NCBI RefSeq assembly: GCF_000247695.1
Contig: NW_004624732.1
Span: 42,134,144-42,198,143 of the forward strand
Direction: 5' to 3'
Source: Heterocephalus glaber
Lineage: Eukaryota > Chordata > Mammalia > Rodentia > Bathyergidae
DNA: 64,000 nt
The translations under genes were made by a program, and so were the position numbers. The notes below the pieces were generated by a model. The model worked only from the letters and a program-made list of their open reading frames with translations, did not search any database and was not told the origin of the DNA. Of this stretch, positions 12,219 to 25,009 are shown piece by piece (within the stretch, counting starts at the first letter, position 1; every line of letters begins with the position of its first letter).

Positions 12219-12372
12219 GAGTTATAGTGAATAAATACCTATAGTTTGCAGTAAATCTGACTTAAATGTGTTTATAAAGAAGGAATTTCTGGCTTCTCAA
12301 GAAGTACTGCAGCTTGCAAATGAAAATCAGGTAAAAGAGACTTTTTCACAGCAGTGATTGTTTGGCTAGGTT

Positions 12373-12472
12373 NNNNNNNNNNNNNNNNNNNNNNNNNNNN
12401 NNNNNNNNNNNNNNNNNNNNNNNNNNNNNNNNNNNNNNNNNNNNNNNNNNNNNNNNNNNNNNNNNNNNNNNN
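12373..12472. other. assembly gap of 100 N
   Basis: Exactly 100 undetermined bases, the conventional placeholder for a gap of unknown length. It has no biological meaning and the true size is unknown. Confidence 0.99.
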
Positions 12473-13739
12473 AGTTATAGTAGGATAGTTTTTGTACTTA
12501 AAAATTCAAGTAAAATAAAACAAAGTTCAGTATAATATGATGAGGTTTTCCAGAGATCAGAAAAATACAAGTACATTACTCAGAGAATGGAATGATAAGG
12601 GAAGAGGATGGGCAGAGTATATACTAACAGGAATAATTTAAATATTGCAAAATAGAACCATGATAGAAAACTGAGAGAATAATGAGAAAGAGGAAAGGGG
12701 TCAATTATTTTTGCATTTTTCTTTACATAACAAATATGTATATTTAATAATTATATTTTGAAAAATCTGCAATGATACTAAATATATTTACAAGATTAAA
12801 TGTGCTAGGAATCTCCAGTTTTTGTGCTATCATTTGGTGATATTTACAGGAACTGAGAAGTTACCAGCATTACAAAAAGACAACTGAAAAGAAAGATACA
12901 GAAGATGTAATTGTTTACTTGTATCATTAGGTACTCAAACAAGAACACTGTCGTAGTATTACTGAAGTGTGTGCAAGAGAAAGTAGTAAATGAGTTTGAT
13001 TTAATGCTTAAGATGTATTTTAATATTTTCTCTCACCATGTTTTATTCATTGATTTTGAGAAAACACTGGAAGAGCAAGTGGCTATATCTTGTTGGACAC
13101 TGTTCAGTCCCCCTTGGTAAGAAATGAAGAGTTTCAGTTGTTGATAAGCCTTATGTTTGCTATGAAAAGAAACAGCTCCCAGAACAGATGGTAGACTGCA
13201 AGACTTTACCACATTTCTAAAATATTCTCTGTAAGCCATGAGCAGTCTCATTTCATTCTAAGAGGAAGGAGCAACGAGTGTATGATGAATCAAGCATCAT
13301 TAACTGTAATTTTAAGAACATCAAAAGCAACAATATCTTGAATAGTAATCATAAATATTAGATAAACTTTTTCATTTGAAAAGATTTTCCAAGTGTGCAA
13401 AAGGAATATCAAGGAAGTACTAGAACATGACGATGTATGTGACAAAACTTATGTATGTAATTTATGTAAAGACCTTCTAAGCATTTGATAAGTACTGCTG
13501 TTGCATAATTTTTTTGCTCTTGATGTTCCTAGATTTCCCTTGTTTCTTCTGACAGTCATCTATTCTAACTGATTTTAGAACCTTGATCTATTATTTTTCT
13601 TTCCTGTTCTATTATTATTTTTTTCCTTACAACTGTTTTTGTTTGATATGTGATGTTTATCCTTTACTTGGCTTAGAAACAAGCTCACATTTACTTCACA
13701 GTTTCATACCATTATTTAAGTTAACTATTTCTCTTTACT
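12473..13739. other. AT-rich sequence after the gap, nothing recognised
   Basis: Frames at 12911-13120 (plus) and 13033-13251 (minus) overlap each other and contain no known domain, so I treat both as chance. Confidence 0.4.
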
Positions 13740-14200
13740 AAACAGAACTACTTCCAAATTACTAGTTTAAACAATAACAATTTTATTTTGTTGGGGGATT
13801 TCATGAGCCAGGAATTCAGTTTGGGCACAGCTCAAGGATGTCTGAGATCTCAAGGAAGTCATCATACCTAGGCATGACTAGGAACTCTGAAAGCTGCAGT
13901 CATTGGGAAGCTATTACATGACTGGCACAAGGGAGAACTCAAAGAATGGACTCAGCTGAAACTTCTGATTTTAGCACCTATGCTTCACTTTTCTACCTGA
14001 ACTTGGGCTTCTCTTGTCACAGTGGCTGGCATCTGAGTGCATGGATATAACCAACATTCAGAAAGTGACAGTCCAAGAGACCAGCCAGAGGCTACATGGC
14101 TTTCTAGGAGCTCGCTTCACAAATCATCTGCTGGAATTTCCACCATGTTCTAATGGAGGTAGCAGTCATAAGTCAGATTCAAGCATATACATTTTTAATC
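13740..14200 (-). repeat. ancient interspersed repeat, probably LTR-derived, antisense
   Basis: The plus strand shows GAGCCAGGAATTCAGTTTGG, GAAAGCTGCAGTCATTGG and later GGAATTTCCACCATGTTCTA, in the order seen in a common old mammalian repeat. I cannot name the family reliably. Confidence 0.45.
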
Positions 14201-14704
14201 GATCATTTAAAAATCATAACTATTCTTTAACTTTTCTGTGTCTGGATTTCCATTAATTCAGTTGCAATCTTTCTTTTAAATACCAAATTTCATTAAAAAG
14301 TGACTTACAATTACTGTCCCCATGACCTAATAGCAGTTCGCACTGTCAAACCTAGGACCTGCCCCTTGCCAACATCATTCAGTGATCTCCTCTGTTAATC
14401 ATCAGTTGCTTTCTGCAAGCCAAGTTACAAACTGTTCAGTCTTCACTATCATATTCATCACAATCACCGAACATTTATTTTGCACAATATTATTTTTTAT
14501 TTAGAAAAGTTATTTTCTATTTAGACTTTACAATACAATAATGCAATGAAGAAGGTACACTCCCCTTTCTTTGACCACAAAAGTATTACAGGAAACATTA
14601 AATATTTTTTCAAAGATTATTCAGAGTAAAAATAGTTTGGGCAGGAATAGAACCTATGATCTGTAATAGTGACAATACCTCCCTACTGTAACCAAACAAG
14701 AGGA
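14201..14704. other. AT-rich interval with a possible MIR trace
   Basis: Text near 14640-14670 (GGCAGGAATAGAACCTATGA) resembles the 3' part of a MIR core, but the rest is too diverged for a call. Confidence 0.3.
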
Positions 14705-14755
14705 AGGGGATATAACTCAGTGAAAGGCCCTGGTTCAACCTCCAATACCACAAAA
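14705..14755 (+). mobile_element. degraded, internally deleted ID-like SINE
   Basis: A tRNA-like head (GGGGATATAACTCAGTG) is joined directly to a tail half (GGCCCTGGTTCAACCTCCAATACCACA, with a B-box-like GGTTCAACCTCC). The middle of the SINE is missing, so it is about half the length of the other copies. Confidence 0.6.
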
Positions 14756-14908
14756 CAGCGAATTTTATGCAATTAGCAAATGGATCTTGCCTGAATGTTG
14801 TACATCACTTATACAGTAATTTAGTATCTATTCCATTCTCTCTTATATTTGTTTTGATTATATGTAGACACCTTCCCTGCTTGACGGTAAGGCTAAGTGT
14901 GTTTTATT

Positions 14909-15066
14909 TTTATTTTTATTTTTTGAGACAGGATCTCACTTTGTAGTTCAGGCTGGGATTGAACTCACTTTGCTGTCCAGTCTGGCTCCGACTTGCTGTG
15001 GTCCTCCTGCATTAGCCTCTGGAGTATTGGGATTACAGGTGTGCACTGGCACGCCCAGCCTAACCA
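14909..15066 (-). mobile_element. B1-type 7SL-derived SINE, antisense
   Basis: On the plus strand it reads from a T-rich tail through GAGACAGGATCTCACTTTG and ends in GGGATTACAGGTGTGCACTG with a short head. TGTTTTATT occurs on both sides at 14900-14908 and 15067-15075, a short target duplication. Confidence 0.88.
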
Positions 15067-15284
15067 TGTTTTATTAACTTTCCAAAGAAAAGAATATTTT
15101 ATTTATATTAACTCCCTAGAATATGACACACTGTATTCCACATGGCTGGTGTACAATAGTTCTTTAATGAATTAGTTTGCATTGTGTTTTGGTGTTTGAA
15201 AGTGCAGTGCACAACACGATCGTTAAATAAACCAAAGGAATATTGCAAACTCTGCAATATTACTTACATGGTTGTCTTTATTAC

Positions 15285-15610
15285 TTTACTTTCTCCTCCG
15301 TGAGACACAATACCTGATACCAACAATTTAAAGGAGAAGAGGATTATTCTGGATCACGGTCAGCAGGCTTCAGGGCAGAAACAGCATGTGGCAGAAAGCT
15401 GCTCACCTCATGGAAACCAGGAAGCAGAGGGAGTGGGGAGGAGCCCGGTGAGAGGGACATATCCTTGCAGGCCATGGCCTAGTGACCTACTTCTTCTGAT
15501 CTACCCCATCTCCTAACAGCAAGTCAGCCACATAGCCTCCACAATTCAGTCACCTTCCAAATGCCTTGCCTATGATCCCAGGAGGTCTTCTGGGGGAATA
15601 CTCTTAAATA
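15285..15610 (-). mobile_element. ERVL-MaLR type LTR fragment, antisense
   Basis: The start (GAGACACAATACCTGATACC, then AAAGGAGAAGAGGATTATTC) and the later segments (CTCCTAACAGCAAGTCAGCC) match the order of the LTR at 10408-10811. The right end is truncated or diverged. Confidence 0.65.
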
Positions 15611-18540
15611 AACGACAGCAATGCCTGACATGGGTAGCCCAAATAGGTCGCAGCAGTCGAGAGTGTGGATGTCTCCATGCACGAGGCAAACTAGAGGAAG
15701 TGCACATTAGCAGCTGAACTAGGGAGATGTATGCTTCTGGACAGTTTCACAACGTGTTTTTCTAAATGTCTTTGTTTTACAATGAAATTGCATACCTTCA
15801 AGCTTCTGTTAGTCATAGACATCTAAATCTGATATTTAATATAGTAAGACCAACCAAATTATAACATGAAAAGAATGAAAATATAAGTGACAGGTGAGGT
15901 TGCGGTTGTAGTCTTAGTTAAGAGAAAGTAAGGGTGGAAGAGATACTAAGGAAAATGTAAAAGATACATGAGATTATTAAGTGCAGAAAATGATGGAATT
16001 TATAGGCAATATTATTTATTTCTAATATTTGGATGATACCAATTCTGGCTTTGCAAAAAAAGAACTTGGTGATTAAGGGGAAATTCCATACTTTAAATTT
16101 CAAGTTAGAAGAAGTTAAAGCATGTAAAATAATTCAAATACTTTGGTGTTTCAGGTAATGTGATGGACATTGCAGACCCAAATTATAGAAAGTCATTAGA
16201 GCAAAACCAACATAATTTCAGTTCTTAGTTTAAGCAATGCCAAAGTTGGGCATATAATCCTGTTTGTTTGTTAAGTATGACTCAGAAAATGTAACCTGTT
16301 GCTCACTCCATAAAACATCTGCTTCTACAAGACTATAAAACAACTAATAAAGGAAGCTTCTACATTACAAAGTGTTTCAAGATGTTTGCTCCTCCATGAT
16401 CACCAATCACAAGCTACTATGTCAAAAACACTTTCCAATTCCAATTGACTGTATCTTGCAGGACATATATTGAGGTCAGTCAGCCAATATGAGACCCAAA
16501 ACACAGCAAATGTCCTCCTCCACCCCAACTGAGATGCTAGAAGACTCATTCAGGATGGTATTCTCCCCTATTGCATTACATCACATAAATAGCATTGGTA
16601 AATTAATTGATTATTCTGGTGTTTTGATGATATTGACTGTTAACACTGATTCAGCCTTAAGGAACTCATAATATTTTAAAGATTTTCATAGGTAGAAAAA
16701 TATCAGACAAGTGATGGAAAATTATACAACATTGTTACTCTGCTATGATTCTTTGGAGATCCCTTGTCTACTCTTACATTTACTTATTGAAAATAGATGA
16801 CTCTATAAATTGAGATCACATTACATACATAGGGTGAAGCCTAGGGCCCCTATGTTTGAGAATGTATATTTCTTGAAGTCAAGGAGAGTGTAATTTAAAG
16901 CAAATTAGAGAATTATAAGAAAAAAAAACATTAAAATGATTCAGTGTACATAAAATATACACATATGCTCAGAGATGTCTGTAAAAGTGTCATGAAGAGT
17001 TTGCAAGTGAAACATAATTTAGAAAAGCATATGAAAAGGTAAAAATGATATGTGCAAAAGATGTAAATGATCATGCCATGTTTGGAAATATGAAAGCTTC
17101 TAATATTGTTGGAACACATTAGATAAAGCATTGCAAACTACAGATCTTAAAAGGCAACACATGGCGTCTTTAGAAATTGACAAAATGTCTTTTTAATAAT
17201 CATCTCTGGAGAATATAAACCAAGGAAAGAAATTTCTTACCACATGCTACCCTTATTTCTCTGGCAGCACTGAGAAGGATTATTTAGGGTATGAGATTAT
17301 AGGTAAAGTGAATAGTTGAAAAGCTATTGTATCTATAAGAAGGTTGGAAAGAGAGAAATTGAGAAAGTTAAATTAATATAACTTAAACATTGATTAATCA
17401 TTACACAAAAGTGTTCAAATTGAAGGAGCCATTTTCAGATCAGTATTAATAGCTGGTTGGTTGATGATTATTGTGCTATTTAACGAAACTACTAATGATA
17501 GGCAATTATTTTCACAATATATTATTCTTGAAACATTTCTGCACTCATTATGGACATATCAATCTTATGTGATAAATCAATAATATTGATCCATTCAAAC
17601 ACACACAGTTTTTTAATTTAACTGATTATATAGAAACTAATGGCCTTGCACAGGGCTTTTTTTTTAATAATGATGAGAAATGGTGGCTATAAAAGTACTT
17701 GAAATAATTTATAAATGGTTTATATGCCCATCGATGACCATGATTGTCCAATGTCAATCAGGTTTTGAACTTAAACCTACTGAAAAGATGAAATATAAAA
17801 TACTCTAACCCAAGATGTCCACTATATTAAGCTTTATTGGCTATTTTATCACACTGTGTGAAATTTCATTGAGGTATGGAAAAACCACTTTTGTTTCTAC
17901 ATTCTATTGAAAATTGTACTTAAGTATGATTAGATCAAGTACAGCCTTGAAAACAGAAATGTTATCGAACTAAATGGGAAAATAGGGTGAGTTTTAGAGT
18001 ATTACAGTGAAATGGAAACCAAACAATGAATGAATACCAAAGAATGTTGACAGATAGGAAGTCTGAGATTTATTTTTATACATATTATTTTTACAGTAAG
18101 AATGTTGAATGAAAACATCCTCATTCTTAGCAAGGTAAGTCAGTGGACCTGTGATTCTCATTATAAGTAGATGTAAAAGAAGCTTACCATTCTCAGAGTA
18201 AAACCTGGTAAAATGTTGCTTGTTTTAGAATCTTGAGGTAAAGGATGTTTTCCTGATGCTGCCTCTAGCCTGTGCACCAAACTAATTCAATTGGCAGCAG
18301 AGCTTCAGCTGTTTTGATGGATTGGTGGAAAACATGAAACTACTGCAAAACACTTAAAGCAACAGTTTTTACTTTATTATTGGATAAAGTGAGAAAGTCA
18401 GCACACCTTGAATTAATGAGATGCATCTGTTGCAATGGTACAATTGCTTTTCATTCATTGTTTCAAAACAGATTTTCTTGTTCAGGTCTGATGAGTCTAA
18501 CAGGTGAGGAGATGGTGGTGATGGAAAGGCTAGTTTGTTA
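15611..18540. other. AT-rich unique sequence, about 2.9 kb
   Basis: Several frames of about 60 codons occur on both strands. None has a recognisable domain and their composition follows the AT-rich background. I see no gene, RNA or named repeat. Confidence 0.45.
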
Positions 18541-18544
18541 ACCA

Positions 18545-19135
18545 GAACACCTAGGATTCAAAGACAAATCATGCCATAGGAAGCCATGCAGGAGCACACC
18601 AGGCTAGGTCTGGAGTCAGTAGGAGCCAGGGGGGAAGTTCGAGCAAGGTCTTTATTGTGGTTTCCATGGCAAGGAAATAGAAAGGGAAGCCAGTGTGTTC
18701 AGAAAGAACAAGTTAGAATAACCTGCCAACTAGGGAAGGCAGGGGACCAAATGGGGCAGGGGACTAGTGGTTCTTGTGCAAGATCTCAACTGAGGAAGTG
18801 GTGGCAGGGTGGGCTGTGGGTTGGCTGCCTTGCACGTGCTGGTGAGTTTTTTCTTACCTCAAGGAACTGGCTGGTCTGGAAGGGGGCAGATTCTTGGAGG
18901 TCAGCAAGGTCCCAAATGTCAAAGCGTGGAAAAGGAGAGACTGAAAAAGTGCAAGATTAGCATAGTCATTGAGGCTGAAATCTCTGTATTTTTCACCCCC
19001 AAAAGAGGAAAAGAAAAAAACAACAATAAAGTTTGTTCTAATAACAGGCACCAAACTGTTAATCTTACTAACTACAAGAGACTTGGGACCAAGATTAAGC
19101 TTCTTGTTAAAGGAAAGGGAGCCTGGACACCAGAA
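18545..19135 (-). repeat. probable ERV LTR-like block, antisense
   Basis: A sharply GC-richer block stands out from AT-rich flanks. On the minus strand it carries CAATAAAGACCTTGC (from the plus-strand text near 18643-18657), the kind of polyadenylation signal and context found in retroviral LTRs. Open frames on the plus strand (18586-18960, 124 codons; 18809-19144, 111 codons) overlap one another and show no domain, so they are probably by-products of the higher GC content. No target duplication was found. Confidence 0.4.
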
Positions 19136-19239
19136 AATTCGTAATTGTTTTAGCTTTGTTTTCCAAATACTGTTTTAAAACCTCATTTAAGAAGCTGTAA
19201 TTAAGGTAAAGGAATATTCTTTTTTCTTTTTCTTTGCTA

Positions 19240-19545
19240 TGGGAATGGCTTTATTTTTTCCCCCATTAAGTTTATTGGTACATTTGAGATATACAATACA
19301 GTTACATTCATCATTAGGATCTTGTACCATCACATGGGTATCTTGGTTCTTATTTTCCCCCTTCCCCTGCCCTCCCTTCACCCCCTCCACCCTTTCCTAT
19401 TTGCAAAGACTTTGTTTCCATTTTTTTCCTTTTCTCATATCTTTTCTTTTCCCTCCTTTCCCTTCCCCTACCCCTCCCACCTCCCCTTCTCCTTTAGACC
19501 ATTTCTTCCTATTACACAATATCAATTATACATTTTTAAAATTAC
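19240..19545 (-). repeat. LINE-1 3' UTR, polypurine type, antisense
   Basis: Reverse complement of the repeat at 1-216 and 61373-61672. The plus strand carries the complement of the AATGTACCAATAAA end, then a 170-base pyrimidine tract. Overlapping long pyrimidine-coded frames here (19239-19601, 19322-19591) are artefacts of the tract. Confidence 0.82.
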
Positions 19546-19619
19546 AATATCAAGATCTAGGAGACATTACCACAGATTTTACAGAATTTAAAAGGATATA
19601 GAAAGCATATTACAAAAAT

Positions 19620-20340
19620 CTTTTTTGAAATAAATTTGACAACTTCTAAGAAGTACCTTGGGAGACAAATTAATGAAACTATCTCTGGAGGAAATATAAA
19701 ATTTGAACAGCACCTATTAAAGAAAGTATATTCCTAGCTTGAAAACCTACCTATATGACAACAACAGGCTCATATACATTTTAACTGATAAATTATATCA
19801 AACAATTAAAGCAGAAAAAAGAAGGAACACTTCTCCCATCTTTTAGGAAATCAACATTGTGCTAATCCTAAAACTGGATAAAGATAATAGAAGAAAAAAA
19901 TATGAACATAGATAGAAATTTGTTTAACAAAACAAACTATTAGAAGTCAGATCGGGCAGGATGTAGAAAGTGGTTTTGTTATAGGGATGGCAGTGTTGAT
20001 TCAGCATTGGAAGATCCACCCCCCAAAAGTCATCATTTTAACAAAGGAAAGGAAAAAGCCATATGATCCTGTCACTAGTTGGAGAAAAAGTATTGGACTA
20101 AATTCTACAGCTATTCATGGTAAAAGCTATCAGGAGACTAGAAGTAGAACAGAACCTTCTCAACAGATTAAAGACATGTACTCCATACTTCCAGTGAGAA
20201 TGCCTTTTATGAATGGAGAAGATACAATACTTTCTCCTTAAGGTGAGGAACAAGGGCAGATATGCTTACTCTTTATCTTTCCATTAAAATTTGAAACCTA
20301 GGCCCAACCAAAATAGTCTGGCAATAAAATGACACAATTA
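19620..20340 (+). pseudogene. LINE-1 ORF2 remnant (reverse transcriptase region)
   Basis: Broken reading frames resemble L1 ORF2 in order: a TDKLYQTIKAEK-like run near 19785-19820, a PIF..EIN.....LKLDKD stretch around 19838-19885, and a KERKKPYD run near 20045-20070. L1 ORF2 encodes the endonuclease and reverse transcriptase. Frames change repeatedly with stops, so this copy is dead. Confidence 0.65.
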
Positions 20341-20365
20341 TGATAGGACTGGCAAGATAGAAGCA

Positions 20366-20611
20366 GTGAGAGAAAAGAAACAAATCACATACAAAGGAAA
20401 GCCCATCAGAATCACAGCTGACTTCTCAATGCAAACCCTCAAGGCAAGAAGAGCTTGGAGTGATGTATTTCAAGCCCTAAAGGAAAACAGCCTCCCGCCC
20501 AGATTGATGTACCCTGCAAAACTATCTTTCAAAATTGATGGAGAAATAAGATACTTTCATGATAAAGAGCACCTCAGGAATATTCTTTTTCCTATTCCCT
20601 TAGTGAAGTAA
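20366..20611 (+). pseudogene. LINE-1 ORF1 C-terminal fragment, still open
   Basis: An 81-codon open frame begins MREKKQITYKGKPIRITADFS and contains ARRAWSDVFQALKE and YPAKLSF, the signature of the ORF1p C-terminal domain (the RNA-binding chaperone that coats L1 RNA). The N-terminal coiled coil and RRM are absent and the last residues are unrelated, so it is a fragment and not a gene. It lies downstream of ORF2-like sequence on the same strand, the reverse of the order within an L1, so the two pieces come from different insertions or a rearrangement. Confidence 0.88.
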
Positions 20612-23247
20612 GAATGTGAACTAGCATTTAAAATTATCTGGGAGAATGAGTGCGTAGAAAGCAAATGAATTTGCCCCTTTTAACTTCAAGTAAGGTAACC
20701 CATAACCCCCTTACAGCAGATGGAAATCTCTTTCACTCTAAAGCAAATAATAACCTATTACAATGGACTTCTCTGAAGGAAACCATGACAGGTTGTCTTC
20801 CTGCACCTCTAGTATTGTCCACCCTAATGTGAGGTAACATCTTGATAGAGGCTTTCCAGATAAGATAGGCTGTATACTCAATGCTCAGGTTGGAATTTAG
20901 AGGATTGTTCTACATTTTTGTCAATGATGGTTGGTTTTACTACAAATATATCTAAGATGTTTGAAAATAAGTTTTATTTATACCTCATAGGTATTAGAAA
21001 GACTGTACTATATTTCAGATGAAGAATGTGACCACCTGAAAAGCTTTGCCTTTAGATGAACCTAAAGTTGTAGACTATAACCATTTGGCTATTCAACAAG
21101 TGTCTACTGAGTTTCACATGATATTATTTTTAGGCTTAGCTATTACAGGTGTAAAATGATCAATGTTCATTACAACATCTGCAATTATCCCTGTAAAAGT
21201 AGAAAATCACTTTTAAATATACATTTTAACTTGGTAGCTCCTGAAATAAGAATAGTTTGACAGTGCTAGGGTTTTCAGATCACGAACATACATCTTAACA
21301 GTGCACATTACAACCTAATCCTGGAGTCAGTTAATAAATTGGTTGAAATAGCAGTTTGATTAAAATCTCAGACACACTAATTCGCTTTCTTAGTGCCCTT
21401 TAATTAAGGCTTTAATAGAGTCTGCAATTACTTGCAAATCTTTTCTTTGTCTTAAATATTTGTACTTCTTTCCTTAACTTTCAAAACTCTTTCAACTCAT
21501 CAAAGCATAAGAAACACTACTCTAAAAAGTCAAGTTAAAATATAAAGAAAATAGCCATTTTTCCCTCAACAAGACCAACAAGAACTATATGCTTTTAAAG
21601 TGTACATTGTAATTCAATTTGGAAAATAGGTATTTACTTTATATTGTGGGACTTTGCTGCCTGTTAAGAAAACATTATTTTTGGAGAATAAAGTTGTATT
21701 CTGTGGGCATTTTCAATTTAGAACTATTTTGTATCAATTGAATTTGAATATAACATACTTGACGTTCAAATTTATATTTTCTGTGATGAAGCTTTAAATT
21801 TAAGAGCAAAATATTTATCTCATCTCATTTCTATTTTCTAAAATTTTATTCTGTATAAAGCATTGTTTCAAAGTGCTTTACATAAATGTGGCACTCAGTA
21901 CTTCAAACACAAGCAAACAAGTATACAGATGTCACTCTCAGGGTCTTTTTTTAATAAGTAGATATTTACATATTAAAAGTGGAAAAAACTCATTCTGTGT
22001 TTAATTGATCTCAAAAAACAACTCCCCTCCCACCTACCCACAAAAATGTTCTTTCAGCGAATTGAGTCTGTTGCTAGGAAACATGTCAAAGATTAAATCA
22101 AGAAACCTCAAGAATGCTGTGAAAACATGTACCAGGCTACATATTAGACAGTACCAAAGTGATACAAAAAAGCAGAAGAAAGACAGGAAAAACAAAGATT
22201 ATAAAATATATAATTAGACAGGGTATGAAATTAAATGATATGAAAAATAAAAATATATACTTGTGTGTTTTGAAGCTACTTTTGTAATGTAAGAGATTAG
22301 AGTTAGGGAAATTCACTGATCTATTCTTGCATATTTTGGAAGTAAACTTATTTCAACACTGGTACAATAAAAAGGGGCTGAAGACCAACATTAAATCATT
22401 TTGTTTAGTTAAATATCTTCAAACACATTTGGAAAACAATTTTTCAAATATTCATAATTTCTGATATTGTAAAATTACATTTCACCTGGAAATTACAAGA
22501 TTTTTAACTTATTATTTATTCATCATGTAAATACTTGGGAAAATGAATAAGGTAGTGGTCTCAATTTGATCTATTTATGTAGGATCAAATAGATATTTAG
22601 GTTACTATATTATTGGAAGACAAATATTTATTGAAGTAATTAAATTTAAAAATATATCTGGGTTTATAGGCATTATATGTCTCAAAACAATAAAATATTT
22701 ATTACTTAATTATTTTTGAACACTTTTAAAGAAGAAATAACAATTTCCAGAAAAATCTTACCAATAATGATGAAACTAGATTTATAGACTGGGAATGAAG
22801 AACCACTGAGACCAGAGCCTTAGAAAACAGAAATTAATACTTTTTCCTCTTTTCACTTGCACAGGTCTCCTCTTCTCTTTTTATACTATTATTTCTCACT
22901 TTGTACACTTCGTTCTGGTATAATACTTTAGTTTTTATGTCATTTCAGGCTCTTCGAAGAACAAATAACCTGTTCTCCTATCTTGATGTACCTTCCATGT
23001 ATCTATTCCATCGCGTTAGTCATATTAAATAAGAAAGTAATAAAAATATGCCATTATATATTTGAAACCACACTTTTCTGCTGAGAAATTATAGAATCGG
23101 GATGACTAGAGAAGCAAATATTTGGCCAAGAAGATTGTATTAGAAGAAGTAGATTTTAATTTGTGAAGCATCTTCCAGAATTTACTAGGTATGTCCTTTG
23201 AAATGTACTAACAATAAAAAGCATATTAATTAATCTATGGCCATATG
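20612..23247. other. AT-rich unique sequence, about 2.6 kb
   Basis: Small frames at 20650-20832 and 22005-22217 have no recognised domain. The lysine-rich C-terminus of the latter reflects an A-rich stretch. Nothing else is supported. Confidence 0.4.
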
Positions 23248-23563
23248 CAGATTGAGTATACATAATCTAAATAACAAAAATGATAAACAGTCCTAAATCC
23301 AAAACATTTTGAATACCAATATCATGCTACAAATGGAAAATTCCACACCATGAAACTTTATCTATAGTTCTTAAAAAATATTCTATAAAATTGCTTTCTG
23401 ACTGTGTCAAAGGGGTATATGAATCATGAATGAATTTTATGTTTAGACTTTGGTTTCAATTCCAAGACCTCAATTAGGTAAATGTAAATATTTTCAAATA
23501 TTAAAAATCCAAAACCCAAATATTTCTGATCTCAAGGATTTCAGGGAAGGGATAAGCAAATTG
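23248..23563 (-). mobile_element. Tigger-type (pogo/Tc1-mariner) non-autonomous DNA transposon
   Basis: It begins CAGATTGAGTATACATAATC and ends GGATAAGCAAATTG followed by TA, diverged versions of the terminal inverted repeat seen in the copy at 43601-43919. Internal blocks such as AATGGAAAATTCCACACCATG and TAAATGTAAATATTTTCAAATA are complementary to blocks in that second copy, so this one lies in the opposite orientation. Such elements carry no transposase. I recall this family as Tigger7-like, but the name is unchecked. Confidence 0.75.
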
Positions 23564-25009
23564 TAGTTGAGAAATGCTCGGTTCACTTGATGGGATATTT
23601 TCAGTCTTCCCTTAATAAAATTACATGGAGAAGAGTTATAAAATGAATAAATGGTAATTAAGTGAGACTTAATTTCATTTATAATAATTTAAGATAAGTA
23701 TTTCGCTGATAAATTCAGATATTCTCCTGTCCTGAATCAACTTTATGCACTCTCAATGCTAAATTAAAAAGTTGTTATTTTGTGAGCAATAGGAGCAGCA
23801 TAAATACTAGTTGACTGAACTAAGGTCAAAAAATATTTAGATAAAAACTCTTACTTGGCTTAATAAAACCAGATCTCAGAAAAAAAAAAAATCAGCTAAC
23901 CTTACTTTCGGTCATGAAAATTAGATTTGGTGGATGGAGGAAGAAGACTGAGAGTTACACAAACTTGTGAGGAGAATGTTCAGTAACTTTGGATACACTG
24001 AGAACAATAAGGAGTCCTTACTTGCATGGAATGACCACCTGGCACTGGCAGAAATACAGGAAGTGAACCTAATGAGAGAGAAAACTCTGGGGACCGAGGG
24101 ATGCTAGTCCCTTGTCAAGGTGTTCTGACTGTCTGACCTCTGAGAAGACAAACTCTGTATCTGTTCAGATTAATGAACTTACATGGCTCCCTCCCTCATA
24201 ACAAAACCACTAAGGACATAATTTTTAGAAAAGCTGAGCATCTGGTGTTGCATAATCTTTGGTAAACTGAAATAAATATGGAACCCAATGCCATGTGTTT
24301 GTCTATCAGACATGTTAGAAGTATCTTATTTCCACCTGGTCATAATTAAATGAGACTGTTTTTTAATTATTCCTCAATATGAATGTCATAATTTTTCTAT
24401 TTAGAAGAGACATAGCAGGAAAATTTTTACATCTCCACAAAAACAGTTGTACAGCTGAAATTAATATGGCTTCTCTAATTTGGTCGGGCCCCCATTTCTC
24501 AGGTGGACTGTGTAAAGAGCTTTCCAACACGGGGCATTGCCTTCAGACCTGCCCCAAGAGTCTGGCCATTATTTTTGAGTTGTTAGTCTTTTTTAAACTC
24601 AGGTTTGATCATGTCAATCTCCAGAATAAAACAATTCATTTTTATTACTATAAAAGTATAAATGCCTGAGCATGATATCCAAAACTGCTCAGTCTGTTCA
24701 TTTAGTCACTTTTTATTTTCATTTGCATATTTTTTGTTTTCCTCTCCCCAACATTTGCCATGTTTTCCAGAAAAACTCAGTCTCATACTTTACAAAGTAA
24801 CATGCTCTTATTCACCACAATTGGAAAGAACCTTCAAACTTAGGAGGATATCTCATTCTGTCTTTGTCCAGTTAGCAAAAGTCAACTTCTTGTGGTCAAA
24901 AATTTTGCTTAAAAGTCATCTTCTGTGGAGGACATTTGCTCATTTGTGCTGAAAAACTGGTGCATCTTTTATGTGATCCACATCAAATTTTATTATAGCA
25001 GCAACCAGC

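Noticed and set aside
19239..19601. 120-codon frame rich in F, P and S
   Set aside because: It is the pyrimidine strand of the L1 polypurine 3' UTR read as protein.
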